A DNA stretch of 64,000 nucleotides. It comes from Marininema mesophilum. GTDB lineage: Bacteria > Bacillota > Bacilli > Thermoactinomycetales > DSM-45169. Under the pieces are notes generated by a model. It was not told where the DNA came from, searched no databases, and was given only the letters and a program-made list of their open reading frames with translations. Location of the stretch: NCBI RefSeq assembly GCF_900106775.1, contig NZ_FNNQ01000004.1, forward strand, positions 1 through 64,000. The letters are read 5' to 3'. The position numbers and the translations under genes are program-made. Of the stretch, positions 8,479 to 17,611 are shown in pieces (position 1 is the stretch's first letter; each line of letters opens with the position of its first letter).

Positions 8479-9333
8479 ATGGAACAATTAAAAAAGCACG
8501 TTACAGAAAAGCTTCAACTACTTGATTGCACCATTCACTCAGAATCCTATGGAGAAGGTGAGACGATCGTGTTTCTCCATGGGGGACCGGGAGATGAACA
8601 TCGCTATTTTCTTCCCCACGTTCTTCCCTTGGCAGAAACCCATGAGATCTTCTTCTACGATCAACGAGGATGCGGCCAATCTCAGCAAGTGAATGATCCA
8701 TCTCTTTATACCATGATGCGTGAAGTAGAAACGTTAGAGGCCTTACGGAGAGAAAAGGGCTGGGATAAGATGAATTTGCTCGGCCAATCCTGGGGGACGA
8801 TGCTTGGCCTACTCTACGCTAGCCAATACCCAGAGCGAGTGCGTAGATTATTATTGGTATCGGCAGTGGGAGTTCAAGGAAAGGATCTTCATCGGTTTAT
8901 CGTGAATCTCCAACAACGGATGTCGCCAGAGGAGCAGAAGGTAATGGCTCGCCTCGAATCCGAGAAAGATGCGCTAGGATTAGAAAGATACCATGAACTG
9001 GAGAAAGAGATTATTTTTCCATGGTATGTCTATGAACGTAGTAATCTAACTCGATTGACTGAGTCAAAGGTGAATGAAAAGGTTCATGATAGAATGTGGA
9101 CCGATATTTCTACCCATTTTGATCTTAGGGAAAAGCTCCATGGATTAAAGGGGCTCCCCCTGCGAGTAATCCAAGGGAAATGGGATCTCATCACACCTGA
9201 GGACTTAACTGAGACCTTATTTCCCTATTTGCCAAGTAAAGATTTAGTCGTTTTTGAACAATCAGGTCATTGGCCCTTTCTAGAGGAGCCAAAGCACTTT
9301 ATAGAAGCAGTACGAGAGTTCTTTCCTGCATAA
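8479..9333 (+). CDS. Alpha/beta hydrolase, proline iminopeptidase-like
   Basis: 284-residue alpha/beta-hydrolase. The oxyanion motif HGGPGDEHRYF (about 34-44), nucleophile elbow LGQSWGTMLG with S104, GKWDLITP and the catalytic histidine in QSGHWPFLEEP resemble prolyl iminopeptidases and related amidases. The frame is open upstream to a TTG at 8437, but the ATG at 8479 has a GAGGAG site at a usable distance and a normal N-terminus. The next gene is a thioesterase 19 bp downstream with its own GAGGAG, so the two are probably co-transcribed. The substrate is unknown. Confidence 0.8.
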   Translation: MEQLKKHVTEKLQLLDCTIHSESYGEGETIVFLHGGPGDEHRYFLPHVLPLAETHEIFFYDQRGCGQSQQVNDPSLYTMMREVETLEALRREKGWDKMNLLGQSWGTMLGLLYASQYPERVRRLLLVSAVGVQGKDLHRFIVNLQQRMSPEEQKVMARLESEKDALGLERYHELEKEIIFPWYVYERSNLTRLTESKVNEKVHDRMWTDISTHFDLREKLHGLKGLPLRVIQGKWDLITPEDLTETLFPYLPSKDLVVFEQSGHWPFLEEPKHFIEAVREFFPA

Positions 9334-9352
9334 CACAGAGGAGTGAAAACCG

Positions 9353-9748
9353 ATGGATAACATGCGAGTTACGGATACGTTAATGGAGACACTGGGAATT
9401 GAATCAGTTGAATTGGAAAAAGATCGTGTAGTAATGACCATGCCTGTGGAAAGTCGCCATCACCAACCCTATGGTATCTTACATGGAGGAGCATCGGTTG
9501 CTTTAGCAGAAACCGCAGCAAGTATCGGTGCTTGGCTCAACTGTGATCAAGAGAACGAACTAGCAGTTGGATTGGAGATCAACGCCAATCATCTCCGACC
9601 CAAACGTGATGGCATTGTTACCGCCGAAGCCACTCCATTACATAAAGGCAAAAAAACGATGGTGTGGGATGTTAAAATCCGCGATGAGCAAGAGAAACTG
9701 ATCTGCATTTCCCGCTGCACGATGGCCATCGTGCCGAATTCGAAATAA
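9353..9748 (+). CDS. PaaI/MenI-type hotdog thioesterase
   Basis: 131-residue hotdog-fold thioesterase. The pattern GILHGGASVALAETAAS (about 41-57) contains the HGG loop and the catalytic glutamate E53 of the PaaI/YdiI/MenI group, and NANHLRPKRDGIVTAEA follows. It could hydrolyse 1,4-dihydroxy-2-naphthoyl-CoA in menaquinone synthesis or act as a general acyl-CoA thioesterase; no men genes are nearby. It is co-oriented with the alpha/beta hydrolase and ends at a strong terminator. Confidence 0.85.
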   Translation: MDNMRVTDTLMETLGIESVELEKDRVVMTMPVESRHHQPYGILHGGASVALAETAASIGAWLNCDQENELAVGLEINANHLRPKRDGIVTAEATPLHKGKKTMVWDVKIRDEQEKLICISRCTMAIVPNSK

Positions 9749-9776
9749 TCAATAGGGGACAAAACGCACCTAACTA

Positions 9777-9824
9777 AAATAGCGGAGAAGGGGCTGAAAA
9801 CGCTCTGCCCTTCTCCGCTATTTT
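9777..9824. terminator. Strong bidirectional terminator
   Basis: A 17-bp perfect stem with left arm from 9777 (AAAATAGCGGAGAAGGG), a 14-nt loop and right arm ending in ATTTT. A-rich and T-rich flanks suit both the thioesterase gene and the convergent repeat-protein gene. Confidence 0.85.
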
Positions 9825-9851
9825 ATTGACTCTCGATCAGCATTACATCAA

Positions 9852-10505
9852 TTAATCTTGAGGTGTATCTCCATCAATCATGGGTCGAAGCTCTTTTCTA
9901 ATGTGTTTACTTTGTGGTTCGGCTTTACGTACTGCTTTTCGGATCTCTTCGATGGATTTCCCTTTCGTGTCGATGCCCAATCTTTTTGCGTCATTATAGA
10001 GTTGTTTGGTGCGGACGGCTTTGTGAATCTCTTTGATCGTTTTCCCTTTGGTATCAATCCCTAGTTTTTTAGCCTGATCGTGAAGGTATTGATTACGAAT
10101 CGCATTGCGTAAATCGTTGATGGATTTTCCCTTGGTGTCAATCCCTAGTCTCTTTGCTTCTTGTTCTAGGTATTTGAAATGTACTTCTTTACGAATTTCT
10201 TTGTAGGATTTTCCATCGGTTTGGATGTTTAGGCGTTTTGCTTCTTTAAGAAGTAATGCGTGAAAAACTTCTTTGCGGAGTTGATCCGTGGATTTCCCCT
10301 TTGTGCTAATGCCTAGTTCGTTTGCCTTCTTTTTGAGCTCATCGGGTGAAAAGGCACAGGGACGGTGCTTATATCCTTGGTATTGAGGTTTACTTATCCC
10401 TTCTTTGATGGTGGCAGGTGAATCGGCGAAGGCGATGTAGTTCCCTAAAGCACCAGCAAGGGCTAGGGCACCTACTAGAGATAGTGCTATGATCTTCTTT
10501 TTCAT
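9852..10505 (-). CDS. Secreted protein with five 28-residue repeats
   Basis: 217 residues. A classical signal peptide (MKKKI, hydrophobic core, cleavage near IAFA-DS at about 27) shows export. The mature part has a short linker with HRPCAF, then five tandem 28-residue units at 61-88, 89-116, 117-144, 145-172 and 173-200, consensus AKRLGIDTKGKSIEEIRKAVR plus 7 residues. Each unit looks like a short helix, a TKGKS turn and a second helix, so the protein may be a helical solenoid. No catalytic motif is seen and I do not recognise a named family. The start has TAGGAGGG 8 bp upstream. It is monocistronic. Confidence 0.75.
   Translation of the reverse strand: MKKKIIALSLVGALALAGALGNYIAFADSPATIKEGISKPQYQGYKHRPCAFSPDELKKKANELGISTKGKSTDQLRKEVFHALLLKEAKRLNIQTDGKSYKEIRKEVHFKYLEQEAKRLGIDTKGKSINDLRNAIRNQYLHDQAKKLGIDTKGKTIKEIHKAVRTKQLYNDAKRLGIDTKGKSIEEIRKAVRKAEPQSKHIRKELRPMIDGDTPQD
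9906..10325 (-). repeat. Five 84-bp tandem coding repeats
   Basis: Five in-frame units of exactly 84 bp encode the 28-residue repeats. The middle and last copies are most alike at protein level (GIDTKGKSI); the first two are more diverged. Third-base differences show that the array is not a recent perfect amplification. Confidence 0.85.
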
Positions 10506-10900
10506 CTTGAAACCCTCCTACGAAAATAGTGATGGTGAAACACATCGATATCGTACGAATCGCACGTGCACTCAAGATGTACTAAACGTAAATGAGCAAG
10601 CAAAGCCCCCTACCCTTACAAGTGAGTGGGATTTAAATAGCTGGTGATGCAAAGAGTCGGTAAGATAATTGGGAAGGATGGTCCGTGTTTACTAGATGGT
10701 AGGGTCGAGGGTTCGTTTTATTGTGTGCTCAATAAAGAAAAAACAAACACCCTCTAATTATTTTTTGAGATGAGGGTGTTTGTTGATAAGGATCTGATTT
10801 TTAGAATGGTCCTTGATGATTCAATATTGGAATTCTGATATGTAAAAAAGATAAGTTTTGGGAGTCCTAGTAGGTTGCTTTATTGGATAGAGGAGAGAAT
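10506..10900. other. Intergenic region between repeat protein and DinB-like gene
   Basis: About 395 bp without a credible gene. The part next to 10505 should hold the promoter of the secreted repeat protein, but no convincing -35/-10 pair was found. The only defined element is the hairpin at 10742-10784. Confidence 0.5.
10742..10784 (-). terminator. Terminator of the DinB-like gene
   Basis: A 13-bp stem AACAAACACCCTC / GAGGGTGTTTGTT. Read on the minus strand it is followed by TTTTTTCTTTATT, a good T-tract, so it terminates the minus-strand gene ending at 10901. Confidence 0.75.
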
Positions 10901-11401
10901 TTATGCCTTAGCTGGCCACAGGTTTTTTTCATTGACCGCACGCTTTAAGCCATTGATAAATCCATGGTGGTATCCCTCATGCCAAGTAGCAAAGGCTACC
11001 ATGTGACCGAAAGTCTCGATGGTATATGATTTAACCGTGAAGGGTTTCGGTAGAGGTTTTTCTAATTGATCATTAAAAGCATTGGTGATCCGATCTTTCT
11101 GGGAATCTAGAAGAGTGTGTAGTTCTTTTAAAGAGGGTACTCCACCTGTTTCTTTCCAATTGGAGGGGCTAGTATCTCTCCCGAAAAGGGCAATGTAATG
11201 CTCGGGAATTCCAGAGTTTTCTTGTAATTTACCGAATAAAAGTTGATCTTGGGTGACAAGGATATGGCCGAGGTGCCAACGGATATTGTTGGTTGAAGTT
11301 TTAGGGATGACGTCTGCAATTTCTTCACTTGTACTGGCTAAAGTAGCTATGGTGATATCACGTGTAAATAGTAAATGTTGAATGAGGAACGATTGGCTCA
11401 T
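10901..11401 (-). CDS. DinB-like (DUF664/DinB_2) protein
   Basis: 166-residue four-helix-bundle protein of the DinB/YfiT type. A first histidine in RWHLGHILVTQD (about 44-55) and the pair in TWHEGYHHGFINGL near the C-terminus form the usual metal-binding triad. Many relatives are thiol-dependent S-transferases using bacillithiol, others have no known reaction. The ATG at 11401 has AAGGAG 8 bp upstream; a GTG at 11410 overlaps that site and is unlikely. Monocistronic. Confidence 0.75.
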   Translation of the reverse strand: MSQSFLIQHLLFTRDITIATLASTSEEIADVIPKTSTNNIRWHLGHILVTQDQLLFGKLQENSGIPEHYIALFGRDTSPSNWKETGGVPSLKELHTLLDSQKDRITNAFNDQLEKPLPKPFTVKSYTIETFGHMVAFATWHEGYHHGFINGLKRAVNEKNLWPAKA

Positions 11402-11592
11402 GAAGATCACTCCTTCATAAAATGGGTAAGGATTTTGAGAAAAAAGTTTGTCTGTGTTCTTTAATAGTATATAGCAATTTTAGTTTGGGTGGTAGAAGGT
11501 ATCATTTTTAAAATTAATTATTGTGCACAGAGCGGAATGATCGTGTATGCTGATTTTGAAACATTGAGTGGGGTGAGAATGGAGGGAGAAAG

Positions 11593-12465
11593 ATGTCTCA
11601 AGCGGAAAACGAATCACAGATAGAAAACCAATCAGAGAAAAGGAAGCCGGTGGATGCTGGAATTCATACGAATTTTAAGAATGATATGACCTATGGAGAT
11701 TATCTTGGGTTAGATAGCATCTTGTCGAGTCAAAAACGACTATCGGAGCATCATGATGAGATGCTGTTCATTGTCATTCACCAGACGAGCGAACTATGGA
11801 TGAAATTGATCCTTCATGAATTGGAAGCGGCCACTGCTAGTATTGCTGGTGGGGAGTTGGAGCCTGCCTTTAAGATGTTGGCTCGTGTTGCCCGAGTACA
11901 GGAACAACTCATTCAATCCTGGGATGTTTTATCCACCTTGACACCTACTGAATATATGGAATTTCGTGATCATTTGGGTCACTCCTCCGGGTTTCAATCC
12001 TGGCAGAATCGATTGATCGAGTTTTGCTTGGGTCATAAAAATCAAAAAGTGCTAAGTGTATACGCGCATCAACCAGAGTTACATAGTCGATTAAAGAAAG
12101 CGCTTTATCAACCAAGCTTGTACGATGTTTCGATAAAAGTGTTAGCTGAGCGAGGGCTTCCTATCGATCCAGCGCGTCTACAAAGAGACTTCTCTGAAGA
12201 TACTACGGCAGATGCGAGTGTCGAGGCGGCGTGGCTGACAGTCTATCGCAATGTGGACAAATATTGGGATCTTTATGAGCTGGCGGAGAAGCTCGTTGAT
12301 GTGGAAGATCGGCAACAACGATGGCGATACAATCATCTGAAGACGGTCGAGAGGATCATTGGCTATAAAAGGGGTACGGGCGGTTCTTCAGGGGTGATGT
12401 ATCTAAAGCGGGTACTAGATCATCGCTTCTTCCCAGAGTTGTGGAATTTGCGTACCCAGTTATGA
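11593..12465 (+). CDS. kynA: Tryptophan 2,3-dioxygenase
   Basis: Haem enzyme that opens the indole ring of L-tryptophan to N-formylkynurenine, the first step of the kynurenine pathway. 290 residues with the family blocks [39 protein letters not shown], haem-ligand region [23 protein letters not shown] and [15 protein letters not shown]. The ATG follows GGAGGGAG. It heads a compact operon kynA-kynU-kynB covering tryptophan to anthranilate. No 3-hydroxylation or NAD genes follow, so the likely end product is anthranilate. Confidence 0.96.
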   Translation: MSQAENESQIENQSEKRKPVDAGIHTNFKNDMTYGDYLGLDSILSSQKRLSEHHDEMLFIVIHQTSELWMKLILHELEAATASIAGGELEPAFKMLARVARVQEQLIQSWDVLSTLTPTEYMEFRDHLGHSSGFQSWQNRLIEFCLGHKNQKVLSVYAHQPELHSRLKKALYQPSLYDVSIKVLAERGLPIDPARLQRDFSEDTTADASVEAAWLTVYRNVDKYWDLYELAEKLVDVEDRQQRWRYNHLKTVERIIGYKRGTGGSSGVMYLKRVLDHRFFPELWNLRTQL

Positions 12466-12483
12466 GGGGGAGGGGTAAATAGG

Positions 12484-13767
12484 GTGAAACATGACATCAA
12501 GCCTACACGTGCATGGGCAGAAGAGATGGATCAAAGAGATGGCTTAGCTCGATTTCGTGAAGAGTTTTATTTAAAAAAGGGATCGATCTACCTAGATGGC
12601 AATTCTTTGGGTTTATTATCACGGCGAGCGGAGAATTCGTTACTAGAAATGTTATCCTCCTGGCGTGAGCGTGGGATTGATGGATGGACTGATGGAAAGC
12701 ACCCCTGGTTTCATCTCTCTGAACAATTGGGAGCTCAACTTGCTCCCCTGGTGGGTGCCACACCAAAGGAAGTGATTGCTACAGGTTCAACAACGGTCAA
12801 TTTGCACCAGCTCCTAGCTACGTTTTATCAGCCAGAGGGGAAACGGATCAAGATTGTGGCGGATGCGTTGACGTTTCCCTCGGATATCTATGCGATGAAG
12901 AGCCATGTGAAGCTCCATGGATTGGAGTTAGCAGAAGGGTTGATTCAAGTTGAGAGCAAAGATGGTCAGGTAGTAGAGGAGGAAGCGCTGATCGAGGCTA
13001 TGACGGATGAGGTAGCGATCATTGTGTTGCCCTCGGTCCTTTACCGGAGTGGACAGATTCTTAATATGGAACGCTTGACAAAGGCGGCACATGAGCGTGG
13101 AATTTTGATCGGTTTTGATTTATGTCATTCCATTGGGGCGATTCCCCATCACTTATCGGAGTGGGGCGTGGATTTTGCTTTTTGGTGCAATTACAAGTAC
13201 GTAAATGCTGGTCCAGGTAGTGTAGGGGGCTTATATGTAAATCAGCGCCATCATGGACAGTTCCCAGGATTGGCGGGTTGGTTTGGTTCTGCGAAGGATG
13301 TTCAATTTGACATGGATCACACTTTGCAACCCGCTTCCCATGCAGGGGCATTTCAAATCGGCACACCCCATGTACTTAGTCTAGCGCCTTTACTTGGTTC
13401 GCTAGAGATATTCCATGAGGCGGGGATCGATGAATTGAGGAAAAAGTCACTCTTGTTGACCCGCTATCTGATGAACCTCGTAGACACTCAGTTGGCGGAT
13501 ATGGACTTTTCCTTTGGAAACCCACTAGAGGATACGCGCCGGGGTGGTCATATTTGCCTGATCCATAAAGAGGCTGTGCGGATTTGTAAAGCATTAAAAG
13601 CTCGTGGGGTAATTCCTGATTATCGAGCACCCAATGTGATTCGTCTTGCACCGATGGCCTTATATACTTCCTACATCGAGGTGTGGGAAGCTGTAGAGCG
13701 GTTGAAGGCAATCATGGAAAATAAGGAATACGAAGGATATAAAAAGGAGAGAGGAGTAGTCGCATGA
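12484..13767 (+). CDS. kynU: Kynureninase
   Basis: PLP enzyme that cleaves kynurenine to anthranilate and alanine. 427 residues of fold-type [15 protein letters not shown] and the Schiff-base lysine K238 in [20 protein letters not shown] are clear, as is [13 protein letters not shown]. The start is GTG behind a GGGGGAGGGG stretch 18 bp after kynA. Its stop codon overlaps the kynB start in an ATGA arrangement, which suggests translational coupling. Confidence 0.96.
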   Translation: MKHDIKPTRAWAEEMDQRDGLARFREEFYLKKGSIYLDGNSLGLLSRRAENSLLEMLSSWRERGIDGWTDGKHPWFHLSEQLGAQLAPLVGATPKEVIATGSTTVNLHQLLATFYQPEGKRIKIVADALTFPSDIYAMKSHVKLHGLELAEGLIQVESKDGQVVEEEALIEAMTDEVAIIVLPSVLYRSGQILNMERLTKAAHERGILIGFDLCHSIGAIPHHLSEWGVDFAFWCNYKYVNAGPGSVGGLYVNQRHHGQFPGLAGWFGSAKDVQFDMDHTLQPASHAGAFQIGTPHVLSLAPLLGSLEIFHEAGIDELRKKSLLLTRYLMNLVDTQLADMDFSFGNPLEDTRRGGHICLIHKEAVRICKALKARGVIPDYRAPNVIRLAPMALYTSYIEVWEAVERLKAIMENKEYEGYKKERGVVA

Positions 13768-14390
13768 CGAAGTGGATCGATATTTCGCAACCTTTAACGA
13801 AGGATATTCCAATCTGGCCTGGGGATACGGGCTTTATTTGTGAAACAGCCCATCATAAATCGGTGACGGGATCTGTCAATGTAGGGAGCCTGACCATGAG
13901 TCTCCATACAGGAACCCATATTGATGCTCCCTATCACTTTGATGATGATGGCAAGCGGGTTTCAGATTTGGATATTTCCGTATATGGGGGACGAGCAAAA
14001 GTGATACGTCTGCCAGAAGGGACAAAGGTGATCAGTCCTGAAGCATTAGCCAATGAAAAGGTAGAAGGGGCGGAGCGTTTACTTCTCCACACAAAGGCTT
14101 GGCCAGACCGGGGAGGATTTCCTGAGTGGATACCCCCTGTAGCTCCAGAGCTTGCTCCATGGTTGCAGGAGCGGGGTATTTGTCTTTTGGGCATAGATAT
14201 TCCTTCGGTAGATTCATTGGATAGCAAAGATTTACCCGCTCACCATGCGCTTGCCTACTATGGGGTTTATATTTTGGAGGGTGTGGTGTTGGATCATGTG
14301 GAGCCAGGGGAATACGAACTCTTTGCCTTTCCCCTCGCATTAGAAGGTGCTGATGGGAGCCCTGTGCGAGCCGTCTTGCGTCAAATTTAA
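13764..14390 (+). CDS. kynB: Kynurenine formamidase
   Basis: Hydrolyses N-formylkynurenine to kynurenine and formate. The 208 residues carry the cyclase-family metal motif [19 protein letters not shown] (about 50-68) and the later [22 protein letters not shown] block with further ligands. It starts 4 bp inside kynU, after AAGGAGAGAGGAG, and its stop codon shares two bases with the stop of the opposing gene. Confidence 0.95.
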   Translation: MTKWIDISQPLTKDIPIWPGDTGFICETAHHKSVTGSVNVGSLTMSLHTGTHIDAPYHFDDDGKRVSDLDISVYGGRAKVIRLPEGTKVISPEALANEKVEGAERLLLHTKAWPDRGGFPEWIPPVAPELAPWLQERGICLLGIDIPSVDSLDSKDLPAHHALAYYGVYILEGVVLDHVEPGEYELFAFPLALEGADGSPVRAVLRQI

Positions 14391-14812
14391 ACGTCTTCGT
14401 TAGCGATATATTCTGGAAACTCTTCGAGGAAGGTGCGGGCGATATTTTCATAGTCTACCTCTGGGATATCTCGCAATTCATCTTCTGCTAACTCAAAAAA
14501 GTAGGTCCCTGTGCTACTATCCCGGTCATAGAAGAGACCATATAGTTTTGTTTGTATCCGAAGGGTTGCACCAAGAACGGCGGATAACGTGTCATCGCCC
14601 GTCACCAATCGCTGAAAAAAATAAGGTTCCACCTGGGCGAGTACCATCTCTTCATACGTTTCTCCAGGGTGGGTGAGAAGGAGTAGGTCCTCTCCTTGCT
14701 CTTCAGCGATAAAAAGTTGCCGTTTATTCTCCTTCGGCCACAGGAGGAAAAGGTGCTTTACATTTTCGTGAATAAAGACGTATTGGTGCTGAGTAGAGAA
14801 ATGAAGGTTCAT
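14387..14812 (-). CDS. Hypothetical acidic protein
   Basis: 141 residues, acidic toward the C-terminus (ELAEDELRDIPEVDYENIARTFLEEFPEY), with beta-rich segments such as YVFIHENVKHLFLLWPK and GTYFFELAED. No signal peptide, membrane segment or catalytic motif is visible, and I do not recognise the family. The frame is open to 14875, but the ATG at 14812 has AAAGGAG 8 bp upstream and is preferred. It converges on kynB with overlapping stop codons and no room for a separate terminator. Confidence 0.6.
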   Translation of the reverse strand: MNLHFSTQHQYVFIHENVKHLFLLWPKENKRQLFIAEEQGEDLLLLTHPGETYEEMVLAQVEPYFFQRLVTGDDTLSAVLGATLRIQTKLYGLFYDRDSSTGTYFFELAEDELRDIPEVDYENIARTFLEEFPEYIANEDV

Positions 14813-14882
14813 TATAGGTCTCCTTTCATGTTCCAAGTTGTTTGTACTATACCATGGAAAAAAGGACGCGAACATAAGAAAA

Positions 14883-14905
14883 CCCCTCTCCGTCTTGAAG
14901 AGGGG
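14883..14905 (-). terminator. Hairpin downstream of cupredoxin gene
   Basis: CCCCTCT / AGAGGGG, 7-bp stem with a 9-nt loop. On the minus strand it runs into TTTTCTT. It lies 105 bp past the cupredoxin stop, so it probably terminates that transcript. Confidence 0.5.
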
Positions 14906-15009
14906 GAAGAGAGGATCTCGTGTCCCGATACTTTATTCTCCTGAAGGGAAGCTTGAGGCGGCATTTGTCCTGGGGAATATGCCCGTTCTTAGGTACGGCA
15001 AGCTATCGA

Positions 15010-15474
15010 TTATTTTTTAACTGAATCCAATACAGTGATGTAGGCCGTCATCGGCCCATTGGATGTGGGGGTTTGATGATTGTGGCAGACCAATGCAAAG
15101 GTGCCCACCTTGTTTGCTGTAAAAGAGACTTCTGAGGTTTTCCCCTTATGGATCGTTCCTGAACGGTTAAAATCCTGGAGAGACCATTGATGTTCCTTCC
15201 CATGGATGCCATGAAGGACCAACTTTACTTGGTCCCCTTTATGGACGATGATCGTGTCAGGATTCCAGCGGTATACTTCAAGTTTCTTCCCATTTACTTT
15301 GGTGGTGTATTCCGTTGTGATCAGGTGAAAGGTTTGTGTTGTTCCTGATGGAGGGGAGAATTGTTGTAGAACGGTCTTTCCTTCAAACCAGGGTACGGGA
15401 AGAAGTGTAGAGGTAACAATCAAAACAAGGGCGAAAGCGATGCTGAGAATCAGCCATTGCCGTGATATCGTCAT
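15010..15474 (-). CDS. Membrane-anchored cupredoxin-domain protein
   Basis: 154 residues: an N-terminal uncleaved anchor or signal segment (about 7-26), then a cupredoxin-like beta-barrel. Candidate copper ligands are a histidine in the GIHGKEH segment (about 91-95), C130 and H133 in LVCHNHQTPTSNGPM, and possibly M142. The spacing resembles the single-domain cupredoxins related to cytochrome oxidase subunit II. It probably carries electrons or copper at the outer face of the membrane. No oxidase or copper-transport genes adjoin it, so the partner is unknown. Confidence 0.72.
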   Translation of the reverse strand: MTISRQWLILSIAFALVLIVTSTLLPVPWFEGKTVLQQFSPPSGTTQTFHLITTEYTTKVNGKKLEVYRWNPDTIIVHKGDQVKLVLHGIHGKEHQWSLQDFNRSGTIHKGKTSEVSFTANKVGTFALVCHNHQTPTSNGPMTAYITVLDSVKK

Positions 15475-15586
15475 TGAACATCTTCCTTTTCTTTTTTTGT
15501 GTTCAGTTTCGCCGGATTAGGAGGATATTAACCCTTTTTAATTTTGATCCAGAGGGTGACATGATGCTCCTCTTTCTGCATAATAT

Positions 15587-15602
15587 AAGAACAAACGTTC
15601 TT
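15587..15602. promoter_or_regulatory. LexA (DinR) box
   Basis: AAGAACAAACGTTCTT contains the Gram-positive SOS operator core GAAC-N4-GTTC with an extended symmetric flank. It ends 16 bp before the next start codon and overlaps AT-rich sequence (TAATATAAG, TTATATAAG) that could serve as -10. LexA binding should repress the downstream small gene until DNA damage. Confidence 0.75.
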
Positions 15603-15618
15603 ATATAAGGGGGCAACC

Positions 15619-15816
15619 ATGACGGATCTCTTATTAAAATGGGCTGTTCGTGATGAGAGGGATATTCGCCTCATTTATTTAGATGATGAGGGTAAGATAA
15701 CAGTACGGAAAGTTCGTATCTTACATCTGACAGATTATGATCTCTTGGCTTGGTGTAGAGAGCGAAGAGCTTGTCGCCGTTTTCTGAGGAGTGGAATTTT
15801 GGCTGCTGAAGCATGA
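15619..15816 (+). CDS. Small WYL-like protein, probably SOS-regulated
   Basis: 65 residues, beta-rich then basic: RLIYLDDEGKITVRKVRILHLTDYDLLAWCRERRACRRFLRSGILAAE. The pattern of a Y/L-rich strand, a TxRKVRIL strand, a W-C-x-x-R turn and a final helix resembles an isolated WYL-domain core, a module that binds nucleic acid or ligands in many regulators. It has no DNA-binding domain of its own. The ATG follows AAGGGGG, and a LexA box lies directly upstream. A role in the damage response is inferred from that site alone. Confidence 0.65.
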   Translation: MTDLLLKWAVRDERDIRLIYLDDEGKITVRKVRILHLTDYDLLAWCRERRACRRFLRSGILAAEA

Positions 15817-15942
15817 GAATAAGGTAGTAGCAGGAATGTGGTATTTTCGTCCAATCGAAAGAGTGCTATACTGAAAAATGACATCAAGAAGTTCGTTCGA
15901 TATGGTCGACCGTACAGCGTACAGAGCAGGAGGGTTTATACA

Positions 15943-16083
15943 ATGTCCCAATCAAAAGGTACTAAACTAGAGGAAACCCACGACAACGATTTATTGGACA
16001 TGATGAAGGGAACCATGATTTTTACTGGCTTATTTATGGGAATCGCTCTAGTGGGCGGTATTTTGGCTTACTTCTATCAATAA
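15943..16083 (+). CDS. Small single-span membrane protein
   Basis: 46 residues: a hydrophilic N-terminus (MSQSKGTKLEETHDNDLLDMM) and one transmembrane helix (about 23-43, TMIFTGLFMGIALVGGILAYF). The ATG follows GCAGGAGGG at good spacing. The frame is open upstream to 15838 without a ribosome site. A terminator follows directly. It has the look of the many short membrane proteins of Bacillales with no assigned role. Confidence 0.65.
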   Translation: MSQSKGTKLEETHDNDLLDMMKGTMIFTGLFMGIALVGGILAYFYQ

Positions 16084-16101
16084 GGGGTAAGTAGCAAGTT
16101 A

Positions 16102-16135
16102 AGGGGGCTTACAAGAGTAGCCCTCTGTTTTTTTG
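16102..16135 (+). terminator. Rho-independent terminator
   Basis: AGGGGGCT / AGCCCTCT stem followed by GTTTTTTTG, ending the small membrane-protein transcript. The following 270 bp up to sucC hold no gene and should carry the sucCD promoter. Confidence 0.8.
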
Positions 16136-16409
16136 TGTCAATGAGAACGATGGAATTCTCCAAAGATGGCATAGAATGCTTGGCAAACCTTCGATGCAGA
16201 GTTATACTTTCAAGGGGTTACCTGACCTCATTGATTGTAGGGTGATGAGGGATTTTGGGGACACCAATTATTCTTTTAAATATCCCTTTCCCGCATCGTG
16301 ACTTCTGTAAGATGTGAAGGTACGGGTAGCGGATTGCAAAAGATTAGTCCTGCCGCAGAGCGGCGAGGACGCTCAACCAGGCAACCATTTGATGGATAGG
16401 AGGATGGGC

Positions 16410-17573
16410 ATGAACGTACATGAGTATCAAGGAAAAGAACTCTTGAAGCAGTACGGGGCTGTAGTACCCCGGGGTCAGGTGGCCTTCACTGCGGACGAGG
16501 CTGTGGATGCCGCAAAAAACCTCGGCGGTGAGCTATGGGTGGTTAAAGCTCAAATTCACGCTGGAGGTCGCGGGAAAGCTGGTGGTGTGAAACTAGCAAA
16601 AAACCTCGACGAGGTGAAGGCTTATGCCGGCGAGTTGCTCGGTAAAACCCTGGTTACCCATCAAACAGGTCCTGAGGGTAAAGAAGTAAAACGTCTTCTC
16701 ATTGAAGAAGGCTGCCCGATCGACAAAGAATATTACTTAGGTGTTGTCATCGACCGTGCAACGAATCGCGTTACCTTGATGGCATCTTCTGAGGGTGGTA
16801 CGGAGATTGAGGAAGTTGCAGAAAAAACTCCTGAGCTGATCCATAAGGTGGTTGTCGATCCAGCTGTGGGTCTACAAGTTTTCCAAGCGCGCGAGTTGGC
16901 TTATGCAATCGGTATTGAAGACAAAAAGCTAGTAAATCAAGCGGTGAATTTTATGCTCGGTTTGTATCAAGCTTTTGTTGACAAAGACTGCTCCTTGGCT
17001 GAGATCAATCCACTGATCACCACCAAAGATGGTCGTGTCATGGCGTTGGATGCTAAATTGAACTTTGACTCCAATGCGCTCTACCGTCATAAAGACATCG
17101 TCGAGTATCGTGATTTAGACGAAGAAGATCCGAAAGAGATTCAAGCTTCTAAGTTTGACCTTAGCTACATCGCTCTAGATGGGAACATCGGTTGCATGGT
17201 AAACGGTGCTGGACTTGCTATGGCAACGATGGATATCATCAAACACTACGGTGGCGATCCTGCTAACTTCCTAGACGTTGGAGGCGGGGCTACTGCTGAA
17301 AAAGTAACGGAAGCCTTTAAGATCATCCTGGATGATCCAAACGTAAAAGGGATTCTCGTTAACATTTTCGGCGGTATCATGAAGTGCGATATTATTGCGG
17401 ATGGTGTCGTTCAAGCGGCTAAAGAGGTAGGTCTCGACCGGCCCCTAGTGGTACGTCTTGAAGGAACCAACGTCGAGCGAGGTAAAGAGATCCTCAATCA
17501 ATCCGATCTCAAAATTACCGCAGCTGACTCGATGGCTGATGCAGCAGAAAAAATCGTCGCGTTGGTGAAATAA
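16410..17573 (+). CDS. sucC: Succinyl-CoA ligase (ADP-forming), beta subunit
   Basis: TCA-cycle enzyme subunit that binds nucleotide in its ATP-grasp domain and works with SucD. 387 residues, the standard length, starting [16 protein letters not shown]. Key blocks are [31 protein letters not shown] and [13 protein letters not shown]. The ATG has GGAGG 6 bp upstream; the longer in-frame reading from 16314 lacks a ribosome site and extends past the family N-terminus. It heads the sucC-sucD operon. Confidence 0.97.
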   Translation: MNVHEYQGKELLKQYGAVVPRGQVAFTADEAVDAAKNLGGELWVVKAQIHAGGRGKAGGVKLAKNLDEVKAYAGELLGKTLVTHQTGPEGKEVKRLLIEEGCPIDKEYYLGVVIDRATNRVTLMASSEGGTEIEEVAEKTPELIHKVVVDPAVGLQVFQARELAYAIGIEDKKLVNQAVNFMLGLYQAFVDKDCSLAEINPLITTKDGRVMALDAKLNFDSNALYRHKDIVEYRDLDEEDPKEIQASKFDLSYIALDGNIGCMVNGAGLAMATMDIIKHYGGDPANFLDVGGGATAEKVTEAFKIILDDPNVKGILVNIFGGIMKCDIIADGVVQAAKEVGLDRPLVVRLEGTNVERGKEILNQSDLKITAADSMADAAEKIVALVK

Positions 17574-17611
17574 GAACCAACTTCAATTCACAGGGAAAGG
17601 CGGGTTCAACC

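Noticed and set aside
9906..10325. Periodic array resembling a CRISPR or satellite repeat
   Set aside because: The period is exactly 84 bp with no spacers and is in frame with a protein repeat; it is coding.
11411..11592. Possible tryptophan T-box or riboswitch before kynA
   Set aside because: No specifier loop, T-box sequence or terminator/antiterminator pair could be found in the 180 bp.
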